DNA of 37,939 nt from Longimicrobiales bacterium. GTDB taxonomy: Bacteria > Gemmatimonadota > Gemmatimonadetes > Longimicrobiales > RSA9. The DNA is taken from positions 1-37,939 of the forward strand of contig DASTYK010000075.1 of the NCBI GenBank assembly GCA_035764935.1, written 5' to 3'. A program made the translations under genes and the position numbers. The notes beneath the pieces were generated by a model that worked only from the letters and a program-made list of their open reading frames with translations, was not told where the DNA came from and ran no database searches. Shown piece by piece: positions 12,952 to 20,257 of this stretch. Each line of letters starts with the position of its first letter. The first letter of the stretch is position 1.

Positions 12952-13138
12952 CACGACGCACCTCCACCGGCGGTTGGGACATCCACGGAATCGCTGCTAT
13001 TGCATGATAGTCCGCCGCGATTGGCTGCCTAGGGAGCAATGGCCTTCGGCGCGCCGGTCTGCCGCTTACGCCGTGTGGGGCCTTTCCCTGCCGGACACTT
13101 TCCTGCTGGCGCGGCCTGACCTCGAGCGTGGTGGCTTG

Positions 13139-13168
13139 TTGACGAGGAAATTGTGCGCGTGGTACATT
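13139..13168 (+). promoter_or_regulatory. putative promoter of the lipoprotein/PPC-like gene pair
   Basis: TTGACG (13139-13144) and GTACAT (13162-13167) are 17 bases apart; TACATT one base later is an alternative -10. Transcription would start near 13174 and give a leader of about 340 bases ahead of the gene at 13513. The element lies within a 561-base gap. The gap's left part (12955-13138), upstream of the oxidoreductase operon, contains nothing I can name. Confidence 0.45.
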
Positions 13169-13177
13169 TCTCTGTGT

Positions 13178-13318
13178 GAGATGGGAATTGAACGGGAGTG
13201 GCCCCTTTCTCCCGCCCATTTCTCTCGTGGGGAGCTGAACGACCCCCGGTAGTACACGCTTCCGGGGTCGTTGCACAGACGGCGGAGATTCCTCTGCGTG
13301 AGAGCCGGCGTCCGGCTC
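13178..13318 (+). ncRNA. structured leader with four consecutive hairpins (candidate cis-acting RNA)
   Basis: Four stems follow each other just after the putative promoter. H1 (13178-13224) is a two-part stem, GAGATGGG with CCCATTTCTC around CGGGAG with CTCCCG. H2 (13238-13272) pairs AACGACCCC(C)GG with CCGGGGTCGTT. H3 (13282-13297) pairs GCGGAG with CTCTGC across a 4-base loop. H4 (13302-13318) pairs GAGCCGG with CCGGCTC around CGT. CTGAACG (13234-13240) can alternatively pair with CGTTCAG (13324-13330), competing with H2. None of the stems is followed by a T-tract, so they are not simple terminators. I do not recognise a known riboswitch class. GC-rich DNA yields hairpins by chance, so this is a candidate only. 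Confidence 0.35.
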
Positions 13319-13512
13319 CCGACCGTTCAGACAAAAAACGCAAACGCGTGACCATTCAGGCGATGAAGCCTTTGATGCGACGCTGTCCCGGGCCGGTCGT
13401 GTGCCCGTCCGTCGGCGCTTCGGCTGTTCACCACTTCCCGCAACAGCGCGTGGCGCCGTCTCGGCAACGGGGCCGTCGGCATTCCGCGCGCCCTGTACCG
13501 GAACGTTGATTC

Positions 13513-13893
13513 ATGCGACGCAACCGCATCACGCTGGTCCTGCTGGGCATCCTTCTCGTCACGACGAGCGGCTGTGCCTCCGTCATCAATCCGATCGGAG
13601 ACCTGATGTACGGTGTGGCCGACAGCGGCACGGAGTACGAAAACGACCAGTGGACGCAGTACTCGACCTGCGATGACGGCAGTCAGTTCCGCCTCGTGTT
13701 CAATGTTTACAACAACGAGCAGTACGCGAACATCCGCAACCTGACGAACGGTCGGCTGCGGGTGATCTTCAAGTGGGACAACGGCGTGACCGACACCTTC
13801 ACGCTCGAGCCAGACGAGTGGCAGCAGACGAGCCGGGTGCACGCCCGCCACGATGCCACATGGTCGTTCACGTGCAACTACCGGGCTGGTTAA
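13513..13893 (+). CDS. small lipoprotein of unknown function
   Basis: A 126-residue protein with a clear lipoprotein signal: charged MRRNR, a hydrophobic stretch, and a lipobox ending TTSGC with the acceptor cysteine at position 21. The mature part has about 105 residues. It is rich in aromatic and polar residues and includes two cysteines (in STCDDGS and FTCNYRAG) that could form a disulfide. No enzyme motif is visible, and I do not recognise the family. The product is expected to be anchored to the outer or inner membrane facing the periplasm. The next gene starts 23 bases later on the same strand, so the two probably form an operon behind the long structured leader. Confidence 0.8.
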   Translation: MRRNRITLVLLGILLVTTSGCASVINPIGDLMYGVADSGTEYENDQWTQYSTCDDGSQFRLVFNVYNNEQYANIRNLTNGRLRVIFKWDNGVTDTFTLEPDEWQQTSRVHARHDATWSFTCNYRAG

Positions 13894-13916
13894 CCAATCA
13901 ACCGTTGGAGATCCGA

Positions 13917-14360
13917 ATGCGTGCGACGAAGCTCGCGATCCCGCTGTTTGCAGCGGGCCTGTTCCTCAGTGCGTCCGCACACGACGTGCAGGCGCAGTCC
14001 TACGCCGAGACCGTCTGGACTCAGCTGCAGCACGTCTACAGTGCAGTGAACGAGAACGACTACCGGCTCGAGAACTACATCATCGGCCGGCTCGACGACT
14101 CCGCGACGGACTCCTGGTCTTTTCAGCTCTCGGCGGGCACTACCTACATGGTCATTGGTGCCTGCGACGAGGACTGCTCGGACCTCGACATCGCGGTGCG
14201 CGACGAAGCCGGCGACGTGGTCGCTCAGGACAACCTGGACGACGATGCCCCGGTCGTGACCTTCACGCCGTCGAGATCCGGCCGGTTCAGCATCAGGACC
14301 AGCATGTACGAGTGCAATGCGTCGTACTGCTATTTCGGGTTCGGCCTCTTCAAGCGTTGA
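13917..14360 (+). CDS. secreted PPC-like domain protein with paired cysteines
   Basis: The ATG at 13917 follows a GGAG ribosome site (GTTGGAGATCCGA) and gives 147 residues beginning with a signal peptide that probably ends after VQAQ (residue 27). The frame is open further upstream, but that part overlaps the lipoprotein gene. The mature chain has the beta-sandwich look of bacterial pre-peptidase C-terminal (PPC) domains: WSFQLSAGTTYMVIGAC, SDLDIAVRDEAGDVVAQD and VTFTPSRSGRFSIRTSM. Four cysteines come in two pairs (CDEDC and CNASYC). It may bind a partner or ligand outside the cytoplasm. The function is unknown. Its last 11 bases overlap, tail to tail, the end of the convergent cyclase gene. 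Confidence 0.8.
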   Translation: MRATKLAIPLFAAGLFLSASAHDVQAQSYAETVWTQLQHVYSAVNENDYRLENYIIGRLDDSATDSWSFQLSAGTTYMVIGACDEDCSDLDIAVRDEAGDVVAQDNLDDDAPVVTFTPSRSGRFSIRTSMYECNASYCYFGFGLFKR

Positions 14361-15453
14361 CGTGGCTCGCGGCGGCGCCCTCAATGGCGTCGCCGCGTTC
14401 CGGAACCAGGCCGAGCAGCGCCACGGCCTCGGACTTCCCCCGCAACGAGACCGGCGAGACCGCCTGAAAGCGCGCGCGCTGAGCCGGATCCAGTGAAGCC
14501 ACCGCCTGGTTCGAGGCCAGGAGCGCGAAGCCGAGCTCGTTGCACCTCGACTGTATGCGCGCTGCCGTATTCAGCACGTCACCGTGGTAGACATGCGCCC
14601 GCTGCAGCGTGCCGACTTCCGTGATCACGACGCGGCCCGCGTGCACACCAGCCTTGAATCCGGGCGCCAGGCCGTAGAGCTCCACGTAACGCCGGTTGCC
14701 CGCGATGACCACCGCGCGCATCCGGTCGAAGCAGTCCAGCCACCGCCCTGCAGCCCGCCGCCCCTGCCAGACGATCAGTGCCGCATCCCCGATGTACTGA
14801 CACACCTCGCCCCGCGATTCGTGGATCGGCGCGGAGATGTCCACGAAGAAGTCGCGCAGCAGGGCGCTGAAGCGCTCGTCGCCGAGAACCTCGGCGGCCG
14901 TTGTCGAGCCGCGCAGGTCGACGAACATGAACTCCGCGTACACCGTCTGGGGGCGGTGGTACCGGCCGGTGAGCAGCCGTGCCACGTTGCGCGGACCTAC
15001 CAGCAGGACGAGCTGCGCCAGGAAGCTCGCGCTGAAGGCGAACGCCGTCGAGAACACCAGGTCGCGCGCGAACGGCGGGCTGCCCAGGTATGCCGCGACG
15101 CATGCCGCATACTCGCACTCACCGAGGGTGGCCGGCTCGACGGACAGCACCAGCGACAGCGTCAGCGCCACGCCGAACGAGTAGGCCAGCGTGCGGATAA
15201 GGATCGCGCGCGCAAAGGAGTGGCGCTGGAACCAGCGGCGCAGCGATGTCTGGTGCTCGGCAAGGCCGATCGCCGTGCCGAGCAGCAACCCGATCGTCCC
15301 GGCCTCCAGGTACTCGACCAGCGTGCGTGGATAGAACAGGGTGTTGTAAAGGATGCCGAACATGATGCCGGCGGCTGCAAACGGCAGAATGCCCTCTGCC
15401 GCAAACCGGAGGCGGCCTCGCCCCGGAGAGACCTGGATCGGTGCAGTGCTCAC
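14350..15453 (-). CDS. membrane-anchored class III adenylate/guanylate cyclase
   Basis: A 367-residue protein. Residues ~20-155 contain about four to five hydrophobic segments, then a class III nucleotidyl cyclase domain begins. Metal-binding aspartates are D179 in FVDLRGST and D223 in IGDAALIVW. Catalytic N295 and R299 lie in GDVLNTAARI. The position that is usually a purine-selecting lysine before the second aspartate is Gln219 (CQYIGD). The product nucleotide (cAMP or another) therefore cannot be told from the sequence. The GTG at 15453 is chosen because a GGAGG lies 4-5 bases upstream and because the longer frame (to 15561) adds a poor-looking N-terminus. It is divergent from the iron transporter. 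Confidence 0.88.
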   Translation of the reverse strand: MSTAPIQVSPGRGRLRFAAEGILPFAAAGIMFGILYNTLFYPRTLVEYLEAGTIGLLLGTAIGLAEHQTSLRRWFQRHSFARAILIRTLAYSFGVALTLSLVLSVEPATLGECEYAACVAAYLGSPPFARDLVFSTAFAFSASFLAQLVLLVGPRNVARLLTGRYHRPQTVYAEFMFVDLRGSTTAAEVLGDERFSALLRDFFVDISAPIHESRGEVCQYIGDAALIVWQGRRAAGRWLDCFDRMRAVVIAGNRRYVELYGLAPGFKAGVHAGRVVITEVGTLQRAHVYHGDVLNTAARIQSRCNELGFALLASNQAVASLDPAQRARFQAVSPVSLRGKSEAVALLGLVPERGDAIEGAAASHVNA

Positions 15454-15507
15454 ACTGCCTCCGCCATGGAACCTGCTCAGCCCACCGCCGTCCTGGCACC
15501 TCGCCGC

Positions 15508-15513
15508 AATATA
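15508..15513 (-). promoter_or_regulatory. possible -10 element of the cyclase gene
   Basis: On the minus strand TATATT stands out in very GC-rich DNA, about 55 bases upstream of the GTG start. No good -35 hexamer is seen 16-18 bases further upstream, so this is a weak call. Confidence 0.25.
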
Positions 15514-15682
15514 CGGCCGGCCTGATCCGGCGAGGCCGACGTCGTGTCCGCAGCCGTCCATGCCCCGACGCCTGACCCAGCGCCCCGTCCCGCTGCCCTG
15601 AACAGGTCCGCCGGTCTACGTGTCGGCCCGCTCGCTCGCCTTGACACCCCACCCTCCACGCCCCAAGCTTGGTGTGTTAGAT

Positions 15683-15697
15683 TGAGACTCATTCTCA
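15683..15697. promoter_or_regulatory. Fur box upstream of the ferric iron transporter
   Basis: TGAGACT-C-ATTCTCA is a 7-1-7 inverted repeat with six of seven positions paired. It extends to TTGAGA...TCTCAA at 15682-15698. It matches the Fur consensus TGATAAT-N-ATTATCA at the TGA-A-T and ATT-TCA positions. It lies only 9 bases before the ATG of the binding-protein gene, where bound Fur would block initiation or early elongation. A perfect TTGACA sits at 15641-15646, but no -10 at the right spacing was found. Confidence 0.75.
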
Positions 15698-15706
15698 ACG
15701 AGCAAG

Positions 15707-16777
15707 ATGACCAGAGCGATCCGTGTATTTGCCGCAGCCGCGGCGGTCCTGGCGACCGCTGCCTGCGTGGACGATACGAGCGAGCAGGCCGGGGCGACCG
15801 GCGAGGGGGCGACATCGGCGGAGGCCGGCGTCGTCAACGTGTACTCCCACAGGCATTACGACACGGACCAGGAGCTCTTCCGGCGCTTCACGGAGCAGAC
15901 GGGGATCCAGGTCAACGTGGTCACGGCAGGGGCGGACGAGCTGATCGCGCGGCTGGAGTCGGAGGGGTCCTCCACCCAGGCGGACATGCTGATCACGGTG
16001 GACGCCGGCCGGCTGCACCGTGCCAAGGACCGGGGGCTGCTGCAGCCGATCACGTCGGAGACGCTGGAGCAGAACGTGCCCTCGCACCTGCGCGATCCCG
16101 ACAACACCTGGTTCGGCCTCACGCGCCGCGCGCGGATCATCGCCTACGCGAAGGACAGGGTGCAGCCGTCCGAGCTTTCCACGTACGAGGCGCTGGCGCA
16201 GCCGGAGTGGCAGGGTCGTGTGACGGTCCGCTCGTCGGACAACGTCTACAACCAGTCGCTGCTGGCATCGCTGATCGCGCATGATGGTGCGGATTCGGCG
16301 CGTGCGTGGGCGCAGGGCATTGCGAGCAACCTGTCGCGCGAGCCTAGCGGTGGTGACACGGACCAGATCAAGGCGGTCGCGGCGGGCACCGGCGACGTCG
16401 CGATCGTGAACAGCTACTACCTGGCCCGGCTGCAGTCCTCGGACGACGCGGAGGAGCAGCGCATCGGCAACATGATCGCGCCGTTCTTCCCGAACCAGGA
16501 CGACCGCGGCACGCACGTGAACGTGAGCGGCGCCGGTGTCACGACGCACGCGAAGAACCGTGACAACGCCGTCCGCCTGATCGAGTTCCTGTCGAGCCCG
16601 GAGGCGCAGCAGCTTTTCGCGCAGGGGAACCAGGAGTACCCGGCCAACCCGTCAGTGCAGCCGTCCGCGACGCTGGCGGCATGGGGCGAGTTCCGGGCTG
16701 ACACGCTGAACCTTTCGACGCTCGGCGAGCTGAACGCCGAGGCCGTCCGTATCTTCGACGCTGCGGGATGGAGATAA
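15707..16777 (+). CDS. fbpA: Fe(3+) ABC transporter substrate-binding lipoprotein (FutA/FbpA type)
   Basis: This 356-residue protein captures ferric iron outside the cytoplasmic membrane and delivers it to the permease. The signal ends in a lipobox, LATAAC, with C20 as the lipid attachment site, followed by a short Ser/Thr/Gly-rich linker. The mature protein starts with VVNVYSHRHY (42-51), the family's iron-site segment. It later has NSYYLARL (235-242), where the tandem tyrosines bind Fe(3+). The length and the final FDAAGWR are typical. A Fur box directly in front indicates repression by iron. The stop overlaps the start of the permease gene, so the three genes form one operon. Confidence 0.94.
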   Translation: MTRAIRVFAAAAAVLATAACVDDTSEQAGATGEGATSAEAGVVNVYSHRHYDTDQELFRRFTEQTGIQVNVVTAGADELIARLESEGSSTQADMLITVDAGRLHRAKDRGLLQPITSETLEQNVPSHLRDPDNTWFGLTRRARIIAYAKDRVQPSELSTYEALAQPEWQGRVTVRSSDNVYNQSLLASLIAHDGADSARAWAQGIASNLSREPSGGDTDQIKAVAAGTGDVAIVNSYYLARLQSSDDAEEQRIGNMIAPFFPNQDDRGTHVNVSGAGVTTHAKNRDNAVRLIEFLSSPEAQQLFAQGNQEYPANPSVQPSATLAAWGEFRADTLNLSTLGELNAEAVRIFDAAGWR

Positions 16778-18525
16778 GCTCTGCTGCGGTGACGCGTGCG
16801 CGCACACACGCGCGCATGTTTCCGGCGCGATCGGTTCCGGTCGCGCCGCCGCGGCGTGATGTACGTGATCGTATCCGCGCAATGCCTGCGCGCGTCGGCT
16901 TCGGTCCGCGTGCGTGGGCATTTGCTGCGCTCGCGGTAGCGAGCCTGCTGTGGATCCCGATTCTGGTGGTCGGCGCCCATGTCCTGACGCCGGCGGGCGA
17001 GACCTGGGCCCACCTGGTCGACACCGTCCTGTTCCGCTACGTCGGCAGCAGCGCCCTGCTCGTGGCTGGCACCGTCGCGCTCGCCTTCACGATCGGTGTG
17101 GGTGCGGCGTGGCTGGTGACCGCGACTGAATTCCGCGGTCGCCGCATCGTCGAGAGCATGCTGATCCTGCCGCTCGCGGTACCGGCGTACGTCGCTGCCT
17201 ACACGTACTCGGGCATGCTGGACGTGACCGGTCCGATGCAGCGCGTGGTGCGCGCACTGGTGCCCGCGCTCTCCGACAGTGTGCTGCACGTGACGGTCGC
17301 CGGGCCGAAGGCGGCGATGCTGATCTTCGGGATGGTGCTGTACCCGTACGTGTACGTGATCGCGCGTGCGAGCTTCCGCCGCCAGTCGCGCACCGTGCTC
17401 GAGGCGTCGCGTGTCCTCGGCCGCAGTGCCTGGACGACGTTCCTGCGCGTTGCGCTGCCGCTCGCGCGGCCGGCCGTCGTCGCAGGGCTCGTGCTGGTCG
17501 CGCTGGAGGTGCTGAACGACTACGGCACGGTCCGCTTCCTCGGCGTGACGACGTTCACGACCGGCATCTTCCGCGCATGGTCCGGGATGGGCGACCTGGA
17601 CGCGGCGATCCGCCTTGCGGGGATGCTGCTGCTGTTCGTGCTGGCGGTGCTGCTGATCGAGCGAGTGCAGCGCGGCCGCCGGCGCACGGACGCCGGTATC
17701 GAGACGGACATGCCGATGCGCCGCTGGCAGCTGCGCGGCGTGCGCGGGGCTGCGGCGTTCCTGTTCTGCGCGCTGCCGATCCTGTTCGGCTTCCTGGTGC
17801 CGGTTGCACAGCTCGGCTACTGGGCGCTCCGCACAGCCTCGCGCGTGGTCGACGCGCGGTTCCTGCAGCTCATCGTGAACAGCTTCTCGCTCGCGATCGG
17901 TGCCGCCGTCCTCGGTGTCGGCCTCGCGCTCATCGTCGCGTACGCGACGCGCGTGGTGAACGGGCGCGCCGTGAAGGCAGCCGCACGCGTCGCGGTGCTC
18001 GGCTATTCCGTGCCCGGTGCGGTGATCGCCATCGGTGTGCTCGCACCGCTCAGCGCGCTGGACCGCGGGCTCGGCTTCATGAGCGCTTCAGTGTTCGGCA
18101 TCTCGACGGGTATCCTGCTCGGCGGCACGGTGGCCGCCCTGGTTTACGCGTACGCGGTCCGCTTCATGGCCGTCGCGTACCTGCCGATCGAGGCCGGCTT
18201 CGACCGCGAGTGCCGCGACCTGGACTCGGCCTCGCGCACGCTTGGCGTCGGCACGACGGGGACGCTGCGGCGCGTCGGGCTGCCGCTGCTGCGTGCCGCG
18301 CTGCTCGGCGCGGCGATCCTGGTGTTCGTCGATGTCCTCAAGGAGCTGCCGGCCACGCTGATCCTGCGACCCTTCAACTTCGATACACTGGCGACCAGGG
18401 CGTTCCAGCTCGCCTCCGACGAGCAGATTGCCGAGTCCGCATGCGCAGCACTGATCCTGATCGGCGCCGGCGTGCTGCCGGTGATCGGGCTGGACCGACT
18501 GCTCGGGGGGCGCAACAGCCGGTGA
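16768..18525 (+). CDS. fbpB: Fe(3+) ABC transporter permease, two fused membrane domains
   Basis: The 585-residue inner-membrane permease forms the iron channel. About twelve hydrophobic segments fall into two homologous halves. Each half carries an EAA-type loop that contacts the ATPase: EASRVLGRSAWTTFLRVALP near residues 211-230 and SASRTLGVGTTGTLRRVGLP near 490-509. The ATG at 16768 overlaps the end of the binding-protein gene by 10 bases. The first ~40 residues are basic and hydrophilic, so an internal start (for example the ATG at 16816 or 16882) is possible. The stop overlaps the ATPase start as GTGA. Confidence 0.94.
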   Translation: MEISSAAVTRARTHARMFPARSVPVAPPRRDVRDRIRAMPARVGFGPRAWAFAALAVASLLWIPILVVGAHVLTPAGETWAHLVDTVLFRYVGSSALLVAGTVALAFTIGVGAAWLVTATEFRGRRIVESMLILPLAVPAYVAAYTYSGMLDVTGPMQRVVRALVPALSDSVLHVTVAGPKAAMLIFGMVLYPYVYVIARASFRRQSRTVLEASRVLGRSAWTTFLRVALPLARPAVVAGLVLVALEVLNDYGTVRFLGVTTFTTGIFRAWSGMGDLDAAIRLAGMLLLFVLAVLLIERVQRGRRRTDAGIETDMPMRRWQLRGVRGAAAFLFCALPILFGFLVPVAQLGYWALRTASRVVDARFLQLIVNSFSLAIGAAVLGVGLALIVAYATRVVNGRAVKAAARVAVLGYSVPGAVIAIGVLAPLSALDRGLGFMSASVFGISTGILLGGTVAALVYAYAVRFMAVAYLPIEAGFDRECRDLDSASRTLGVGTTGTLRRVGLPLLRAALLGAAILVFVDVLKELPATLILRPFNFDTLATRAFQLASDEQIAESACAALILIGAGVLPVIGLDRLLGGRNSR

Positions 18526-19571
18526 GCCGGCTGGTCCTGCGCGACGTCGGGAAGACGTACCCCGGGGCCGCGCGCGCCGCACTCCGCGCCGTCGACCTCC
18601 TGGTGGAGCCGGGCGAGCTGGTCGGCGTCGTCGGTGAGAGCGGCTCCGGCAAGACCACACTCCTCCGCACGATCGCAGGTCTCGAGTCGCCGACGACCGG
18701 CACCATCGTGATCGATGACCGCGTCGTCTCGCGCCCGCGCGACGTGGTCCCGCCCGAGCAGCGCGGCGTCGGCCTCGTCTTCCAGGATTACGCGCTCTTC
18801 CCGCACCTCACGGTCGAGCGCAACATCGCCTACGGCCTGCACCGGCTGAAGCGGCCACAACGCCTGCGGCGCGTGCAGGAGCTGCTCGAGCTGGTCGGCC
18901 TGGCGGGCCTCGGCGGGCGCTATCCGCACGAGCTGTCGGGCGGGCAGCGCCAGCGCGTCGCAATCGCGCGCGCGCTCGCACCCGATCCCGCCGTCCTGCT
19001 GCTGGACGAGCCGTTCAGCAACCTGGACACGGCACTCAAGGACGAGCTGCGCGCCGAGGTCGGCCGCATCCTGCGCGAAAGCGGCACGACCGCGCTCATC
19101 GTCGTGCACGATGCAGACGACGTCCTGGCACTGGCCGACCGTGTCGCGATCCTGCGCGACGGCGACCTCTGGCAGATCGGTTCGCCGCGCGAGCTGTACG
19201 AGCGGCCGCGCGACGCGTACGTCGCACGCTTCTTCGGGCCGACCAACATCATCCCGGCAATCGCGCGCGACGGCGTGTTCGAAACCTCGCTGGGCGACGT
19301 CGTCTCGCGACTCGCGGCAGGAAACGGCGCGCCAGTCATGCTGTCGGTGCGACCGGCGGACATCGAGCCTGCACCGGGCGGTGCAACGGCGACCGTGCTG
19401 CGCGCGAGCTACCGCGGCGCATTCGTCGAGTTCACCGCGACACTGCAGGACGAGAGTGGCACCGGACTGCAGGTCGTCGGCAATGCGCCGGCCGGTGCGA
19501 ACCTGACCGTGGGGCAGGAAATCGGGCTCAGGATCCGGCAGAACGGCGTACAGCTCCTGGGCGGGGCATAG
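18522..19571 (+). CDS. fbpC: Fe(3+) ABC transporter ATP-binding protein
   Basis: The 349-residue ATPase powers ferric iron import. Walker A is GESGSGKTT (38-46), the signature LSGGQRQR is at 138-145, and Walker B ends in DE at 162-163, followed by an H-loop (VVHDADD). A C-terminal extension after residue ~240 matches a TOBE-type regulatory domain, as in FbpC and other CUT1-like importers. The frame is open far upstream, but that part is antisense-like sequence inside fbpB. The GTG at 18522 overlaps the permease stop and starts directly at MSRLVLRDVGKTYPG, the normal N-terminus. The gene ends 14 bases from the end of convergent pdeM. Confidence 0.95.
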   Translation: MSRLVLRDVGKTYPGAARAALRAVDLLVEPGELVGVVGESGSGKTTLLRTIAGLESPTTGTIVIDDRVVSRPRDVVPPEQRGVGLVFQDYALFPHLTVERNIAYGLHRLKRPQRLRRVQELLELVGLAGLGGRYPHELSGGQRQRVAIARALAPDPAVLLLDEPFSNLDTALKDELRAEVGRILRESGTTALIVVHDADDVLALADRVAILRDGDLWQIGSPRELYERPRDAYVARFFGPTNIIPAIARDGVFETSLGDVVSRLAAGNGAPVMLSVRPADIEPAPGGATATVLRASYRGAFVEFTATLQDESGTGLQVVGNAPAGANLTVGQEIGLRIRQNGVQLLGGA

Positions 19572-19585
19572 CGATGGAACGCTGA

Positions 19586-20257
19586 TCAGCCGGCGCCCAC
19601 CACCTGCACCACCTCCGTCCCCGCGATCACGAACACCCGGTCCCCGTCCGCCGGCTCGATCTCGGCCATTCCCGTGAAGTCGCCGAACGCGGGCAGCACC
19701 GCTCCCGCAGCACCGATGCGGAAGCAGGGCAGCCGCGCGCGCATGCGTGCCCGCCCGCGCAGGGTGACACCCGGATGCACGTGCCCGGCGATCACGTAGC
19801 CGAGCGGTGACTCCGCCGGATGGTGCGTCAGCACGAAGGGCGCCTCGATCATGGGCGCATCGACGCACGTGATCCCGAGCGACGCGGGCGGATCACCCGC
19901 CTCGCGGTCGTGGTTCCCGCGCACGAGCACCATCTCGACCGTGCCATGCCGGAACCGCCACTGCTCGATGGCGTCCAGCGTGGCCGGCGCGCGTCCGGCG
20001 CGAGCGTGCAGGAAATCGCCGAGAAACAGGATGCGCGCAGCATGTGTCCGCTCCAGCAGCACGTCGAGCCGCTGCAGTGATGCGTGCGTGGTACCGTGCG
20101 GCACCGGCACGCCATGCGCGCGAAACGTCGCGGCCTTGCCGAAGTGGGTATCCGCAACGATCAGCGTGCGCGTGTGCTCCCACAGCACCGCGCGTTCGGG
20201 GTGCAGCCGGAGCACCTCACCACGAACCCGCGCCTCGGCGGGAGTCGCGTCACGCAC
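19586..20257 (-). CDS. pdeM: ligase-associated DNA damage response endonuclease PdeM
   Basis: A calcineurin-like metallophosphoesterase of 223 residues, the last gene of the four-gene repair operon. All metal-site motifs are present in order: ADTHFGK with D36 and H38, GDFLHA, RGNHD, HHP and AGHVHPG. Members of this family sit next to the ATP-dependent ligase, exonuclease and Lhr-like helicase in many bacteria and are thought to act in DNA break processing. The GTG at 20257 overlaps the helicase stop by 8 bases, indicating translational coupling. Confidence 0.93.
   Translation of the reverse strand: MRDATPAEARVRGEVLRLHPERAVLWEHTRTLIVADTHFGKAATFRAHGVPVPHGTTHASLQRLDVLLERTHAARILFLGDFLHARAGRAPATLDAIEQWRFRHGTVEMVLVRGNHDREAGDPPASLGITCVDAPMIEAPFVLTHHPAESPLGYVIAGHVHPGVTLRGRARMRARLPCFRIGAAGAVLPAFGDFTGMAEIEPADGDRVFVIAGTEVVQVVGAG

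Noticed and set aside
13181-13252. A 23-codon open frame in the leader (MGIEREWPLSPAHF...)
   Set aside because: No ribosome site precedes it and it coincides with hairpins H1 and H2. A leader peptide cannot be excluded but is not supported.
15641-15646. TTGACA as -35 of the iron transporter operon
   Set aside because: The hexamer is perfect, but 16-19 bases downstream there is only the CAAGCTTG palindrome and no -10-like element.
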